Assembly: GCA_031291175.1 (NCBI GenBank)
Contig: JARLJO010000047.1
Location: 124,001-188,000, forward strand
Source: Gammaproteobacteria bacterium
GTDB lineage: Bacteria; Pseudomonadota; Gammaproteobacteria; DSM-16500
DNA length: 64,000 nucleotides
Direction: 5' to 3'
The position numbers and the translations under genes are program-made. Every line of letters starts with the position of its first letter. Position 1 is the stretch's first letter. The notes under the pieces are model-generated. The model made no database searches and was not told the DNA's origin. It worked only from the letters and a program-made list of their open reading frames with translations. Below are positions 16,940-25,520 of the stretch, piece after piece.

Positions 16940-18241
16940 ATGAAACACAAACTCATTTTTGCATCGGTGGGCATATTGGGATTGATTAGCAATCTTGCAC
17001 TTGCGCACACTCAAACTCAATCACAAGCGGCATCATATCAACACAAAAAAACTCATCACGTGACAGAAGTCCAATACAAAGGTGACTATAAAGACATGGG
17101 CGCTCTGCCCACCATCGTGGTCCCGCAAGTCGATCTTCACCAACTCCGCTATGATGCCATGAGCCAAAATACTGGCCGCAGCAAAGCCATGCCGGATTGG
17201 TTTAATCGTATCGGCATCAGCGGCGGCTTGAATGTGGATGGCCATTGGGGAAATCGTACCTCCGGTTACATGGGCGAAAACTATGTCCGTGTCTCAGTCA
17301 ATGATGCGTACATGAATATCTCCGCCAACATTAACGATTGGGCAAAAGCGTTTAGCAGCTTAAGCTATAGCAATTTCAGCGGCCCCAACGGCGTTATTGG
17401 CGGCTCCTACAGCACAGCTTACACAAACGATCTGATTAACTTAGAGCAAGGGTATGTGACGATTGGGAACTTTGCTGTTTCTCCTATTTTCTTCCAAGTC
17501 GGCAAACAATTTACTGATTATGGTCGCTATCAAATTCATCCCTTGGTTCGCACCATGGCAGAAGTGATGACAGAATCGTTACAACCTTCCGCGAAGCTTG
17601 GATTTATTACGCAAGGAGGTTTGCATGGGGATATTTACGCCTTTGACAATCCAGCTACCCAATTCCGTCACCAGCATAGCAATACCATTTACGGTGCGGC
17701 ACTTGGATTTGATCAAATCAACGATTACATCGGCTTTGATGTTGGCATAGGTTATATGTCTAATATCGTCGGCGTTAACGATATTCGCAGCATGATTGGT
17801 AATGCCCCTTTCTTTAATCGCAACTACGTGCATTTAGTGGGTGGCTTAGCAGTCTATGCCGATGTAAACAGTGGGCCGTTTAGTATTAGCGCTCGTTATA
17901 CCAGTGCAATACAGCAATTTAACCCTGTTGATTTATCAACACAGTTTGAAAATCCTTTTGCAAGCGGTGCCAGACCTTGGGCAGCGGATGTCACTGGAGG
18001 TTATAACTTCAATGCCTGGAGCAGAAGTCAAAATCTGTATATTGGTTTGCAGTCTTCTAATTTTGCCGTGAACCTGGGCTTACCAAGAACACGCTTATTA
18101 ATCGGTTACAACATTGATATGTGGAAGAACACGAATGTTGGCTTTGAATGGGATCATGATAAAGCGTATAGCTCTGGTAATCGTGGAACCGGCAGAAGTG
18201 AGAACATCGTTGGTGCTAGAGCCAGCATTAAATTTGGTTAA
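16940..18241 (+). CDS. LbtU-family outer-membrane siderophore porin
   Basis: A 433-residue outer-membrane protein. The start at 16940 is chosen because AAAGGAGA sits at 16922-16929 and the product then begins with a clean signal peptide (MKHKLIFASV...LALA|HTQ). An upstream in-frame ATG at 16784 would add 52 residues unlike a leader. The mature part has PDWFNRIGISGGLNVDGHWG, then alternating aromatic/glycine beta strands and a C-terminal strand ending in Phe-Gly (ARASIKFG), as expected of a 16-strand-type porin. LbtU in Legionella imports the siderophore legiobactin; this protein belongs to that family, but its own ligand is unknown. It is followed by a strong terminator. Confidence 0.85.
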   Translation: MKHKLIFASVGILGLISNLALAHTQTQSQAASYQHKKTHHVTEVQYKGDYKDMGALPTIVVPQVDLHQLRYDAMSQNTGRSKAMPDWFNRIGISGGLNVDGHWGNRTSGYMGENYVRVSVNDAYMNISANINDWAKAFSSLSYSNFSGPNGVIGGSYSTAYTNDLINLEQGYVTIGNFAVSPIFFQVGKQFTDYGRYQIHPLVRTMAEVMTESLQPSAKLGFITQGGLHGDIYAFDNPATQFRHQHSNTIYGAALGFDQINDYIGFDVGIGYMSNIVGVNDIRSMIGNAPFFNRNYVHLVGGLAVYADVNSGPFSISARYTSAIQQFNPVDLSTQFENPFASGARPWAADVTGGYNFNAWSRSQNLYIGLQSSNFAVNLGLPRTRLLIGYNIDMWKNTNVGFEWDHDKAYSSGNRGTGRSENIVGARASIKFG

Positions 18242-18260
18242 TTGGCCTCATCATAAAAAA

Positions 18261-18284
18261 GCCCGCTAATGCGGGCTTTTTTTT
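18261..18284 (+). terminator. Rho-independent terminator
   Basis: GCCCGC-TAAT-GCGGGC followed by eight T, 20 bp after the porin stop codon. The A-run before it (AAAAAA) lets it also act on the converging gene that ends at 18303. Confidence 0.9.
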
Positions 18285-18302
18285 GTGCCTCACTTTAAAC
18301 GC

Positions 18303-19583
18303 TTATGAAACCCAACCATTGGTTTTAAGATGAGGCATCATATTATCAGAGTTAGCGAGCTCTACAGAGGCTTTAGGTTTATTTATATCGAGGGACGCCT
18401 TAGAGTAAAAAGAATGAATCCGGGGCATCCGAAACTCCGGCGCAATAACATGCACCTGATTTGATGCTTTCACGTGTTTTTCTACCAGAAAATCGGTATT
18501 AAAATCACGACCAAAAGTCTGTAATTGCAAATCAGGAAAGTGGGCAATCAAGTTGAATCGATGGCTGTACGCTTCTTGCTTAATCGTATCCAATATTAAC
18601 CCTTTGGTTTCCAGATGTTGGTCTAACTCCTTATCCAATGCGTTGAACCGTCGCATTAGATGATTCACATTCAATGTCTTTTGTAGGCGAGAGGCAATGT
18701 TACTCAGGGTTTTATTATACAGATAGTATTTTTTACCTGACACCACCATCTTTTCAAGCAGCGAATCTAATTTCGTTATTTCTGCTATAAAGTCAGCTTC
18801 ACTTCGGCATTGTTGTATAATAGCGGCAAAAGACCGGACGGTTTGAAAGCATTTATTTATCTCATTTTTTTCTGTGAGAGTTAAATAGGCGTTTTGCTTA
18901 GATTGTCCCTCACTCAGAACATCTATTTTAGTTAACAACTCGCCCAAGGCTAGCTCAACCAGTGATTTTACCAATAAGAATTTGCACTCCATTTTAACTG
19001 CGTCCAGTTGACGCCTTATCAGCATGAGCTCATCTTGTCTTCGATAACACTCTAATAATATTTTCTCAACATCTTCTAATTCATCGAAGAAACTGGTGGC
19101 GGTATCTGTCTTAAATACTTCATTGATTTCGCGTTGAGTCGCAGCTATCGAATACATAAAATTTGACGATTTATTATTATATAAAATTAGCTTGCCCTGA
19201 CTAAAGAAAATTTCGCCAGCAGCAGTAACCGTTGCATCTTCAAAGCCTTTTACTAATTGAAGGTGTCCGCTCAATCGCAAGTTTTTTCTCAAGCGAAAAA
19301 CGGAATTTTCCTGGTGCATCAGCTTTAATTTAACATAAATGTAATCGCCATCTGCTAATTCGATAGCAAGAGGCCCTTTCTGTAATAATTGTTGGGCCGA
19401 GCAAACGTAATATTGAAATTGCTTTACGAAGAGGAAATAAACACCGTGAGCGACTTCCCAAGGATTCGTCGTTTCTTCTTTTGATGGCAAAGTACCGACT
19501 AAGGAGTAACTTTTCAGCTGAGTGGCAAGATGACGTGCTGCTTCTTTATAATTGAGTGGTGATACCCTGGCTTGTCTTAGCAT
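18303..19583 (-). CDS. Hypothetical coiled-coil protein
   Basis: A 426-residue protein of no recognised family. Residues ~1-150 look globular with mixed alpha/beta; ~155-345 are strongly helical with heptad-like Leu/Ile spacing (FFDELEDVEKILLECYRRQD and onward), indicating coiled coil; the last ~60 residues are polar. No signal peptide or membrane segment. The lone position, length and lack of family signal resemble Legionellales orphan effectors, but no secretion signal can be shown. The gene upstream is the BLUF regulator, on the same strand, 188 bp away. Confidence 0.7.
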   Translation of the reverse strand: MLRQARVSPLNYKEAARHLATQLKSYSLVGTLPSKEETTNPWEVAHGVYFLFVKQFQYYVCSAQQLLQKGPLAIELADGDYIYVKLKLMHQENSVFRLRKNLRLSGHLQLVKGFEDATVTAAGEIFFSQGKLILYNNKSSNFMYSIAATQREINEVFKTDTATSFFDELEDVEKILLECYRRQDELMLIRRQLDAVKMECKFLLVKSLVELALGELLTKIDVLSEGQSKQNAYLTLTEKNEINKCFQTVRSFAAIIQQCRSEADFIAEITKLDSLLEKMVVSGKKYYLYNKTLSNIASRLQKTLNVNHLMRRFNALDKELDQHLETKGLILDTIKQEAYSHRFNLIAHFPDLQLQTFGRDFNTDFLVEKHVKASNQVHVIAPEFRMPRIHSFYSKASLDINKPKASVELANSDNMMPHLKTNGWVS

Positions 19584-19771
19584 GATTATTTCTCGGTAAT
19601 ACTATTATTTTGACTCTTTGCAACCAATCAAAAATAGTTGTGGTAAATAGCCGTAATATATCCATGAAAAATCTAACAGCCGCAAAAACATCTATCAAAT
19701 GATAGAAATAGACCGAGGCTAGACTACTTTCCACAAGCAAAAAAGTCTATGGGAGATATAACCCATTTCGC

Positions 19772-20461
19772 TTACAATAGCTTGTAAACATAGCCACTAT
19801 CGAAAATGGCGGAAATGATTTCGCTTTTGCTGGCACAACCCCACTTATTTCGAATATTTTCTGCATGGCGTGCCACGGTTTTCTCTGAAATATTTAATTG
19901 ATTAGCAATATTTTTTGCAGTGAATCCTTTGACAAGAAATAATAAGATCTCGCGCTCTCTTCTGGTAAGGGAATCATAATCCAATATTGTTTGATCTTTT
20001 GAAAATTCGCTAGCTTCCGGAAAAACTTCTAGAATCAAGATGAGGATTAGCTTTAAAACATCATCATGCTCTTTACCCCATAAATTTTGACCGCTTTGGA
20101 TCGCCCATTTGTGTATTTCAGTTAGCGCATTGGTTTCGATTAATTTGACGCGCATGGACCAGTTTTTAAAATTACGCGACTTAAGCTTTTCTGAGATCAC
20201 AATACGAATATTGGTATGACGATTATCTTTTTTTATTTTACCCAATAACGCATTAATTTGAAATTCATCGCCCTCCAGTATCTGAAGGAAATTTTTCGTG
20301 TCATATAGCAATATGCCAGTTATATTTTTTTCGGCATTGAGCTTCGCGCTAACATTAATAATGTTATCCAATACCTGGCGCTTATGATCTTCGGTAGATT
20401 CGCTTGTATATATTAAGATATGTTCCATGGAAACCCAGTTTTTAATACGCGTTATACCCAT
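19772..20461 (-). CDS. BLUF blue-light photoreceptor - LuxR-type regulator
   Basis: A 229-residue photoreceptor transcription factor. Residues 12-110 are a BLUF flavin-binding domain with every key position: Tyr18 in LIYTS, Asn42, Gln60 in FLQILEGDE, and Trp101/Met103 in NWSMRV. The Tyr-Gln (42) and Gln-Trp (41) spacings equal those of AppA. Residues 163-229 are a LuxR/FixJ-type helix-turn-helix (SLTRREREILLFLVKGFTAK, then ISEKTVARHAENI). Blue light absorbed by FAD would alter DNA binding. The start is uncertain: Met12 (20428) begins a canonical BLUF domain, while Met1 adds 11 residues; neither has a good ribosome-binding site. Targets are unknown. Confidence 0.92.
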   Translation of the reverse strand: MGITRIKNWVSMEHILIYTSESTEDHKRQVLDNIINVSAKLNAEKNITGILLYDTKNFLQILEGDEFQINALLGKIKKDNRHTNIRIVISEKLKSRNFKNWSMRVKLIETNALTEIHKWAIQSGQNLWGKEHDDVLKLILILILEVFPEASEFSKDQTILDYDSLTRREREILLFLVKGFTAKNIANQLNISEKTVARHAENIRNKWGCASKSEIISAIFDSGYVYKLL

Positions 20462-20595
20462 AATTTTAAGTATAGGCGTGATTTGAGAAAAATGGGATTT
20501 TCATGGGATCTTAATGGATTGATTCTAAAAAGGTATTTAAATATTACTTAGCAAATTTGCGCCGATATCAGGGGATATCTCTTTTTTCGGCTTTG

Positions 20596-20612
20596 TTGCC
20601 ACCCCGTTTTTT
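20596..20612. repeat. Dispersed TTGCCACCCCGTTTTTTT motif, copy 1
   Basis: TTGCCACCCCGTTTTTTT recurs at 23696-23720 and, as TGCCACCCTGTTTTTTT, at 42749-42772; the last two continue with ATAAAAGC. It is always intergenic. The function is unknown. Confidence 0.5.
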
Positions 20613-20662
20613 TGATTCACTTCAATTTCGTTGAAGCAAAAAGAACGTATTCACAAAGAACT

Positions 20663-20695
20663 CCGACGTACCGTGGCTTGTCCACGGTACGTCGG
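20663..20695. repeat. Palindromic repeat, GGCTTGTCC-loop family, copy 2
   Basis: Identical in arms and loop to 982-1014: 14-bp arms CCGACGTACCGTGG around CTTGT. It is located 22 bp beyond the stop codon of the L,D-transpeptidase gene. Confidence 0.8.
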
Positions 20696-20716
20696 GGAGA
20701 ACTTCAGGCGAAATCG

Positions 20717-21349
20717 CTAATAGGGCTTAATGATGACTTTAGTATTGATGCGAGAAAAATGAAATCGCAACCACCTGGCGTCACTCACGCTCACACGCAC
20801 ACAACCATGACTGATATTGGCATACGCTAGCTCGTGTGAACCATGTATGCCTTGGCCACCATTAAAAAACATACAATACGGCATGGGCGCTCCACCCTCG
20901 CCTAGCGGGAATTTTTTAGAGATACAATCTTCGCTTCCCAATGAGTTAATGCGAAACACGCCTGCTTTCGTTTTACAAGCGCGATCCAAATCCCGGCAAT
21001 ATGAAGATCCTGCTGTTGCTAGCCCTGAACGCAACAGCTTTCCAGCTGCAGAATAAGCACCCCACGCATGTACATTCGGATTGACTATAATGACGGGCTC
21101 GCCTTGCGCTGGAATGGTGGCTGGCAAGCTCGCATGATACTCTGAATGATACCTGTGATAAACATGGTTGCGGGAAGTATGATAATTTGCATCACCAGGC
21201 TCAGAAAATGCATTACCGTAATCGTGGTAGCTATCTGAATTTTCAGTATAGGAGTTTCCGTTGATATCAACATACGCGATTTCTGCATGAAGATTTTGGG
21301 TAATGAATAAAAATAAGATCGACAAGAAACAGGCAGTGAATCTCTTCAT
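20717..21349 (-). CDS. Exported L,D-transpeptidase (YkuD family)
   Basis: A 210-residue exported enzyme with a signal peptide of ~22 residues (QNLHA|EIA). The YkuD catalytic domain fills the C-terminal half: VIIVNPNVHAWGAYS at its start, then His169 in IHGSHE and the SHGCVR motif with His181, Cys183 and Arg185. Such enzymes cross-link peptidoglycan stems 3-3 or anchor lipoproteins in the periplasm. The linker (~25-80) is rich in Tyr, His and Asn and unusual for the family. Extra cysteines (118, 125, 142, 159) may form disulfides. Confidence 0.92.
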   Translation of the reverse strand: MKRFTACFLSILFLFITQNLHAEIAYVDINGNSYTENSDSYHDYGNAFSEPGDANYHTSRNHVYHRYHSEYHASLPATIPAQGEPVIIVNPNVHAWGAYSAAGKLLRSGLATAGSSYCRDLDRACKTKAGVFRINSLGSEDCISKKFPLGEGGAPMPYCMFFNGGQGIHGSHELAYANISHGCVRVSVSDARWLRFHFSRINTKVIIKPY

Positions 21350-21513
21350 AAAATATCCTCGTTTTTTTACTTATTTTTAATTTTTTATTACTGACTTCGA
21401 ACTTTGTTAGATAGCGCTTTATTCAGCATGATGGAAAAGCTTTGTGAAGAATGCTTTAGTATAACACAACGAAGATGCGTGGATTTTACTGGAGAGAAAT
21501 TTGTGTCAATGTT

Positions 21514-22026
21514 TTAGCCCAAAGAGTCGCTTATTGAGCTAAATTTGGCCTGCCAAGATAGCTCTTCAAGTGAAAGCAGCTTTTGTTTGGTGTCCAGCCC
21601 ACCAGCGTAACCACCCATCGATCCGTCTGATGAGATCACTCGATGACAGGGAACAATGATAGAAATTGGATTTTTCCCGTTTGCATTACCCACTGCGCGA
21701 CTGGCATTCGCATCAGAAAGTGCAACGGCTATTTCTTTATAAGAACGCGTTTGCCCATAAGGAATCTTCATTAATTCATGCCAGACTTTCTTCTGAAAGT
21801 CGGTGCCTTCGGCGCAAAGTGGTAACTCAAATACTTTACGCTTTCCATCCAGATACTCTTCCAGTTGGGTGAGCGTTTTTGTAAACCATGTTGCTTCAAC
21901 GCTAGCTTTTTCGTTTAGCATGGGCACAGTTTGCTTTTTCCAAAAAACGCCATGCAGACCTTGCTCGGAGCAGACAAGATAAAGAGAACCAATCTTTGAT
22001 TCCATTTGCATTTGTAATTTACTCAT
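21514..22026 (-). CDS. ogt: Methylated-DNA--protein-cysteine methyltransferase
   Basis: A 170-residue O6-alkylguanine DNA alkyltransferase. The active-site motif IIVPCHRVI is present with its acceptor Cys, followed by GYAGGLDTKQKLLSLE. The ATG at 22026 is preferred over an in-frame GTG nine bases upstream because AAAGAGG lies 8 nt before it and overlaps the GTG. It removes O6-methylguanine by suicide transfer. It lies downstream of the Ada-AlkA fusion gene (59 bp from its stop), so the two form an alkylation-repair operon. Confidence 0.95.
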   Translation of the reverse strand: MSKLQMQMESKIGSLYLVCSEQGLHGVFWKKQTVPMLNEKASVEATWFTKTLTQLEEYLDGKRKVFELPLCAEGTDFQKKVWHELMKIPYGQTRSYKEIAVALSDANASRAVGNANGKNPISIIVPCHRVISSDGSMGGYAGGLDTKQKLLSLEELSWQAKFSSISDSLG

Positions 22027-22085
22027 ATAAAACACCTCTTTCTTTTGTTTATCTTTACACTCATTTAAATTTTTTTAATGTCAGC

Positions 22086-23534
22086 CTATTTTTTTACTGC
22101 CTTTTTCTTTTTTAGACTGTTTGCATAATTTAGCCAAAAAAGCGCTGCAACATAGCCTCGCCACGGACTCATCTTATTGATGATTTCCTTCGAATGTTTT
22201 TCAAGTGCTCTTGCCAAAATCAAATCACTGGCAGGAAAGGTATCGGTGTTACGTAACGCCTTGAGCGCTATGTAATGCGCAGTCCAGGGGCCAATGCCTT
22301 TGATTTGCTGAATCTTTTTCAGAAATTCATCAACGTCTTGCGTGGATTCGAGAGAAAACTTATTTTCGCAAAGTGCGCTACAGAACGCGAGCAGCGTTTG
22401 TTTGCGCGCACGAGTTGTCTTAAGGCTGGTGAGATCTGCTGCTATAATATCTTTTGGTGTGGGAAAGAGCTTTACCATTTTACCGTTCGCCAACACGCTA
22501 GCCTCTTTGCTTGCGATTTCTATCAAATCATAAACCAGAGAACGACCAAACTCGATACTGACGAGCTGACCGAGAATAGCAGAGATTGCTACTTCAAAAG
22601 GATCCCAACCAGAAGGAAGTCTTACGCCTGGATTTTGCTTAAGCAGTTTTTTTATTTCGACATCCACTTCTAAAACATTTGCAATCACGACAGGATCAGA
22701 GCTGAGGTCAAAAAGATTTCTAACCCGGGTGATGATGGTATGAATAATTGATGTATCTGGAAAATCAATTTCGACGATAAGCGATGCATTTTTCGGATCA
22801 TTTGAAATCGCGATTTGACCGACCTTGCCGTTCATGGAAATGACCCGGTGCATTTTACCTTCCTCAAACCATTCCAGATTTCCTATGCGATGATTTTCGT
22901 AAGATTTTATCAGCCCATCAAAATCAAATGGCGGGCGGTAGGGAATCAAAATTTTTAAACCTTCCTTGATATCCAGTGTCGCTTTGGTGCGACGTGTGTC
23001 ACCTGGGCTTTTCTTGAAGCGGTCTTTAAACGCATCATTGAAACGGCGGATAGAAGAAAACCCTGAAGAAAATGCCACCTCCGTTATGGGCAGCGCTGTT
23101 TCGATAAGCAGTTTTCTAGCCAGGTTCAAACGATTTTCAAAGAAAAGCTGCTTTGGCGTTTTGCCAATTTCCTCGGCAAAAAGTCGTCGCAAATGACGGG
23201 CCGTCACGCCAAACTGTTCTGCAAACTGATCTTCGTTAAATTCGATTGTGTCTTGTGAATTTAAAATTTTCACCGCTCGGCGCACGACAGCAGACTTGCC
23301 GATCCAAGCTGGCGACTGGGGAGCACTTTCTGGACGACATCTCATGCAAGGTCTGAAGCCAGCTTTTTCGGCATCAATATGGGAGGAGAAAAACTCAACG
23401 TTTTCTCTTTTTGGCTTAGCCGGACAAATCGGTCGGCAATAAATGCCTGTGGTTTTAACCCCCACAAAGAATTTACCATCGAACCGGTAATCTCGAGCCA
23501 GCATGGCTTGGTAGTAGATATCTTCTTGTTTCAT
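22086..23534 (-). CDS. alkA: Ada N-domain / AraC HTH / AlkA 3-methyladenine DNA glycosylase fusion
   Basis: A 482-residue fusion. Residues ~5-75 form the Ada zinc domain with Cys33, Cys37, Cys63 and Cys66 (GIYCRPIC and FRPCMRC). Residues ~85-185 are an AraC-type helix-turn-helix (FAEQFGVTARHLRRLFAEEI, then FSSGFSSIRRFNDAF). The remainder is AlkA: a TBP-like N-subdomain, then the helix-hairpin-helix IKGIGPWTAHYIALKAL and the catalytic Asp in FPASDL. Methyl transfer to the Ada cysteine from phosphotriesters would activate transcription, while AlkA excises 3-methyladenine. The methylguanine acceptor domain of classical Ada is supplied by the separate ogt gene downstream. Confidence 0.95.
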   Translation of the reverse strand: MKQEDIYYQAMLARDYRFDGKFFVGVKTTGIYCRPICPAKPKRENVEFFSSHIDAEKAGFRPCMRCRPESAPQSPAWIGKSAVVRRAVKILNSQDTIEFNEDQFAEQFGVTARHLRRLFAEEIGKTPKQLFFENRLNLARKLLIETALPITEVAFSSGFSSIRRFNDAFKDRFKKSPGDTRRTKATLDIKEGLKILIPYRPPFDFDGLIKSYENHRIGNLEWFEEGKMHRVISMNGKVGQIAISNDPKNASLIVEIDFPDTSIIHTIITRVRNLFDLSSDPVVIANVLEVDVEIKKLLKQNPGVRLPSGWDPFEVAISAILGQLVSIEFGRSLVYDLIEIASKEASVLANGKMVKLFPTPKDIIAADLTSLKTTRARKQTLLAFCSALCENKFSLESTQDVDEFLKKIQQIKGIGPWTAHYIALKALRNTDTFPASDLILARALEKHSKEIINKMSPWRGYVAALFWLNYANSLKKKKAVKK

Positions 23535-23907
23535 CTATTAAGAATAGACTGCTTTTGGGGATAATACCCGCTATTTTCGGACATAATCATTTATCTTAGC
23601 CGACGTCACGTGAACTTGCGTATATGAAAAAAAAATCACTGTCTAAACAATATCTTTTTTGGTAGCAAGGTCGCGCGCGCAAAAAACATATACATTGCCA
23701 CCCCGTTTTTTTATAAAAGCCTTTGGAACTAGTTTGTGATACTAAATTAAGTCATCTACTTTACTTATATAAAATGACATGCTAGATTTATGACCGTTAC
23801 ATTAAAACTTCTGAGGTACTCAGCCAATGCGCAAGTAAATTTCCAATAGCGACTTTACCCCCTGCGGACTTAAGTCTTTGTGTTAAGCTATTTTTGGAAA
23901 TGATACT
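23535..23907. other. Intergenic region with a dispersed motif
   Basis: It contains one copy of the CCACCCCGTTTTTTTATAAA motif (23698-23717) and AT-rich DNA. No gene is seen. The promoter of the Ada-AlkA operon should be near 23540-23600. Confidence 0.4.
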
Positions 23908-24162
23908 ATGTCGCCGTCTTCGCCAGTGCTCATTCATGATATGAGCTTTACGTTACCCCATAACAAAGTGCTCTTTACCGGGATTATTGACAGAAACGGC
24001 GCCGACAAATCTTCCTTAATCAATTTTATCATAGACAAACTACGCCCCAGCTTCAGGGTCGGCACAGATCAATCGCATATTGGCGCAAGCTCCACAACAT
24101 TCAATTATTTCATTGCTAAGGTGCGATTCTTGTTATTTCGCATGAGCAAACATTTCTACTGA
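23908..24162 (+). pseudogene. Remnant of an ABC-F ATPase gene
   Basis: The 84-codon frame reads SSPVLIHDMSFTLPHNKVLF, the usual start of an ABC-F protein, then GIIDRNGADKSSLINFI. The latter is a Walker A site with Asp in place of two conserved glycines (consensus G-x-N-G-x-G-K-S). The stretch normally found between these blocks is missing and the rest of the ~500-residue protein is gone. It is a decayed gene: the Walker A Lys survives but the loop glycines do not. It lies 11 bp before the MFS gene. Confidence 0.7.
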
Positions 24163-24173
24163 GAGGATTATTT

Positions 24174-25430
24174 ATGTGCTCTTTACCAACAAAAAATAAA
24201 ACATCTGTGTTATCGCTATTACCACTTTTCATGGTGATACTATTAGATATTGCTGGCATTATCTTGGTGTTGCCCGTGCTAACACCATTAATATTGCAAC
24301 CAGACAGTTTGATCATACCGGCTGGAACATCGTTATGGATGCGGGACTTTTTATATGGTTTTTCGCTAGCTTTATTTCCCTTATTTATGTTTTTTAGCAC
24401 ACCTGTGCTGGGTGACTTATCCGATAAGTTTGGACGTAAAAAAATACTATTGATTTGCCTGATAGGGAGCGCAATCAGTTATTGCGTAGCGGCTTTCGGT
24501 GTTATTGTCCACAGCTTATGGATATTGTTATTGAGTCGCATCATCGCAGGCTTAGCAGCAGGAACGCAATCCATTGCCACAGCCGCGATTATTGATGCCA
24601 GCACACCTCAAACGAAAACAAAATATTTGTCCTGGACTGTGTTCACCAGCTCACTGGGACTTATCATTGGCCCATTGATTGGTGGCTTGACCGCAGAAAA
24701 AAATCTCGTTAGCTGGTTTAGCTTTCAAACCCCTTTTATTCTGGCAGCTCTTGTTTGTTTTTTAAATGCGATATTGTTGTGTTATTTTTTCAAAGAAAAA
24801 GTGGTAGTTAAAACAGACAAAAGCGTGCCTTTATTAAAAGGATTTCGCTTATTTATCGCTTCTTTTCTAGATAAACGATTTAGATTGCTTTCATTAGTGT
24901 ATTTTTGTTTTATTCTGGCATGGAGCTTATATTATCAATCCATCAATTGGCTTTTCTTAGTAAAATACCATTATAGCGTTTTTAAAATTGGTCTTTTTGT
25001 TGGATTTATCGGCGTTATTTTTACGATCACAACAGCACTGATAGCACGCACTGTCTTAGGGTTGTTTTCAAAAGAAACTCATCTATTTGCTTTTTTCATT
25101 TTTACTATGGCAATCGCCAATATGGGGGCGGCCATCAGTCACAGCGAAATAGCACAATGGTTATGGGTCATCTTAAATGCCGCAAGCGATGTGATTTGCT
25201 TTACTGTCGCATTAAGTATTTTTTCGAACCTGGCGAATCATGAATCCCAAGGCTGGATTATGGGTGTCACAGGATCGATCGGCGCTATCACCTGGACGAT
25301 AGGCGGTTTGATTGCTGGGCCCCTGGGTTATATTGCTATATCTGTCCCGCTATGGACTGCTGGGATATTATGCTTAATCAGTTTTTGGCTTATGTTAATT
25401 TATCAAAAATCAGGTGAAATCGCGTATTAA
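24174..25430 (+). CDS. MFS transporter (TetA/Bcr-like drug-efflux type)
   Basis: A 418-residue inner-membrane protein with about 12 hydrophobic segments. MFS motif A is present between segments 2 and 3 (LGDLSDKFGRKKILL), and motif C-like GPLIGGL lies in segment 5, typical of drug:H+ antiporters. GAGGA precedes ATG 24174. The substrate cannot be told from sequence. It stands alone after an ABC-F relic and ends before a perfect hairpin. Confidence 0.85.
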   Translation: MCSLPTKNKTSVLSLLPLFMVILLDIAGIILVLPVLTPLILQPDSLIIPAGTSLWMRDFLYGFSLALFPLFMFFSTPVLGDLSDKFGRKKILLICLIGSAISYCVAAFGVIVHSLWILLLSRIIAGLAAGTQSIATAAIIDASTPQTKTKYLSWTVFTSSLGLIIGPLIGGLTAEKNLVSWFSFQTPFILAALVCFLNAILLCYFFKEKVVVKTDKSVPLLKGFRLFIASFLDKRFRLLSLVYFCFILAWSLYYQSINWLFLVKYHYSVFKIGLFVGFIGVIFTITTALIARTVLGLFSKETHLFAFFIFTMAIANMGAAISHSEIAQWLWVILNAASDVICFTVALSIFSNLANHESQGWIMGVTGSIGAITWTIGGLIAGPLGYIAISVPLWTAGILCLISFWLMLIYQKSGEIAY

Positions 25431-25453
25431 CTTAAAGACCGCTATGTGCCATA

Positions 25454-25482
25454 GCAACTGTTTCCATTCTGGAAACAGTTGC
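25454..25482. terminator. 13-bp perfect hairpin between convergent genes
   Basis: GCAACTGTTTCCA and its complement are separated by TTC, between the MFS stop (25430) and the M16 peptidase stop (25521). There is no strong T-tract, but the stem and position suit bidirectional termination. Confidence 0.55.
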
Positions 25483-25520
25483 CTTACGCTACAGCTGACA
25501 AGGAAGGGCGCATTGCCTGC

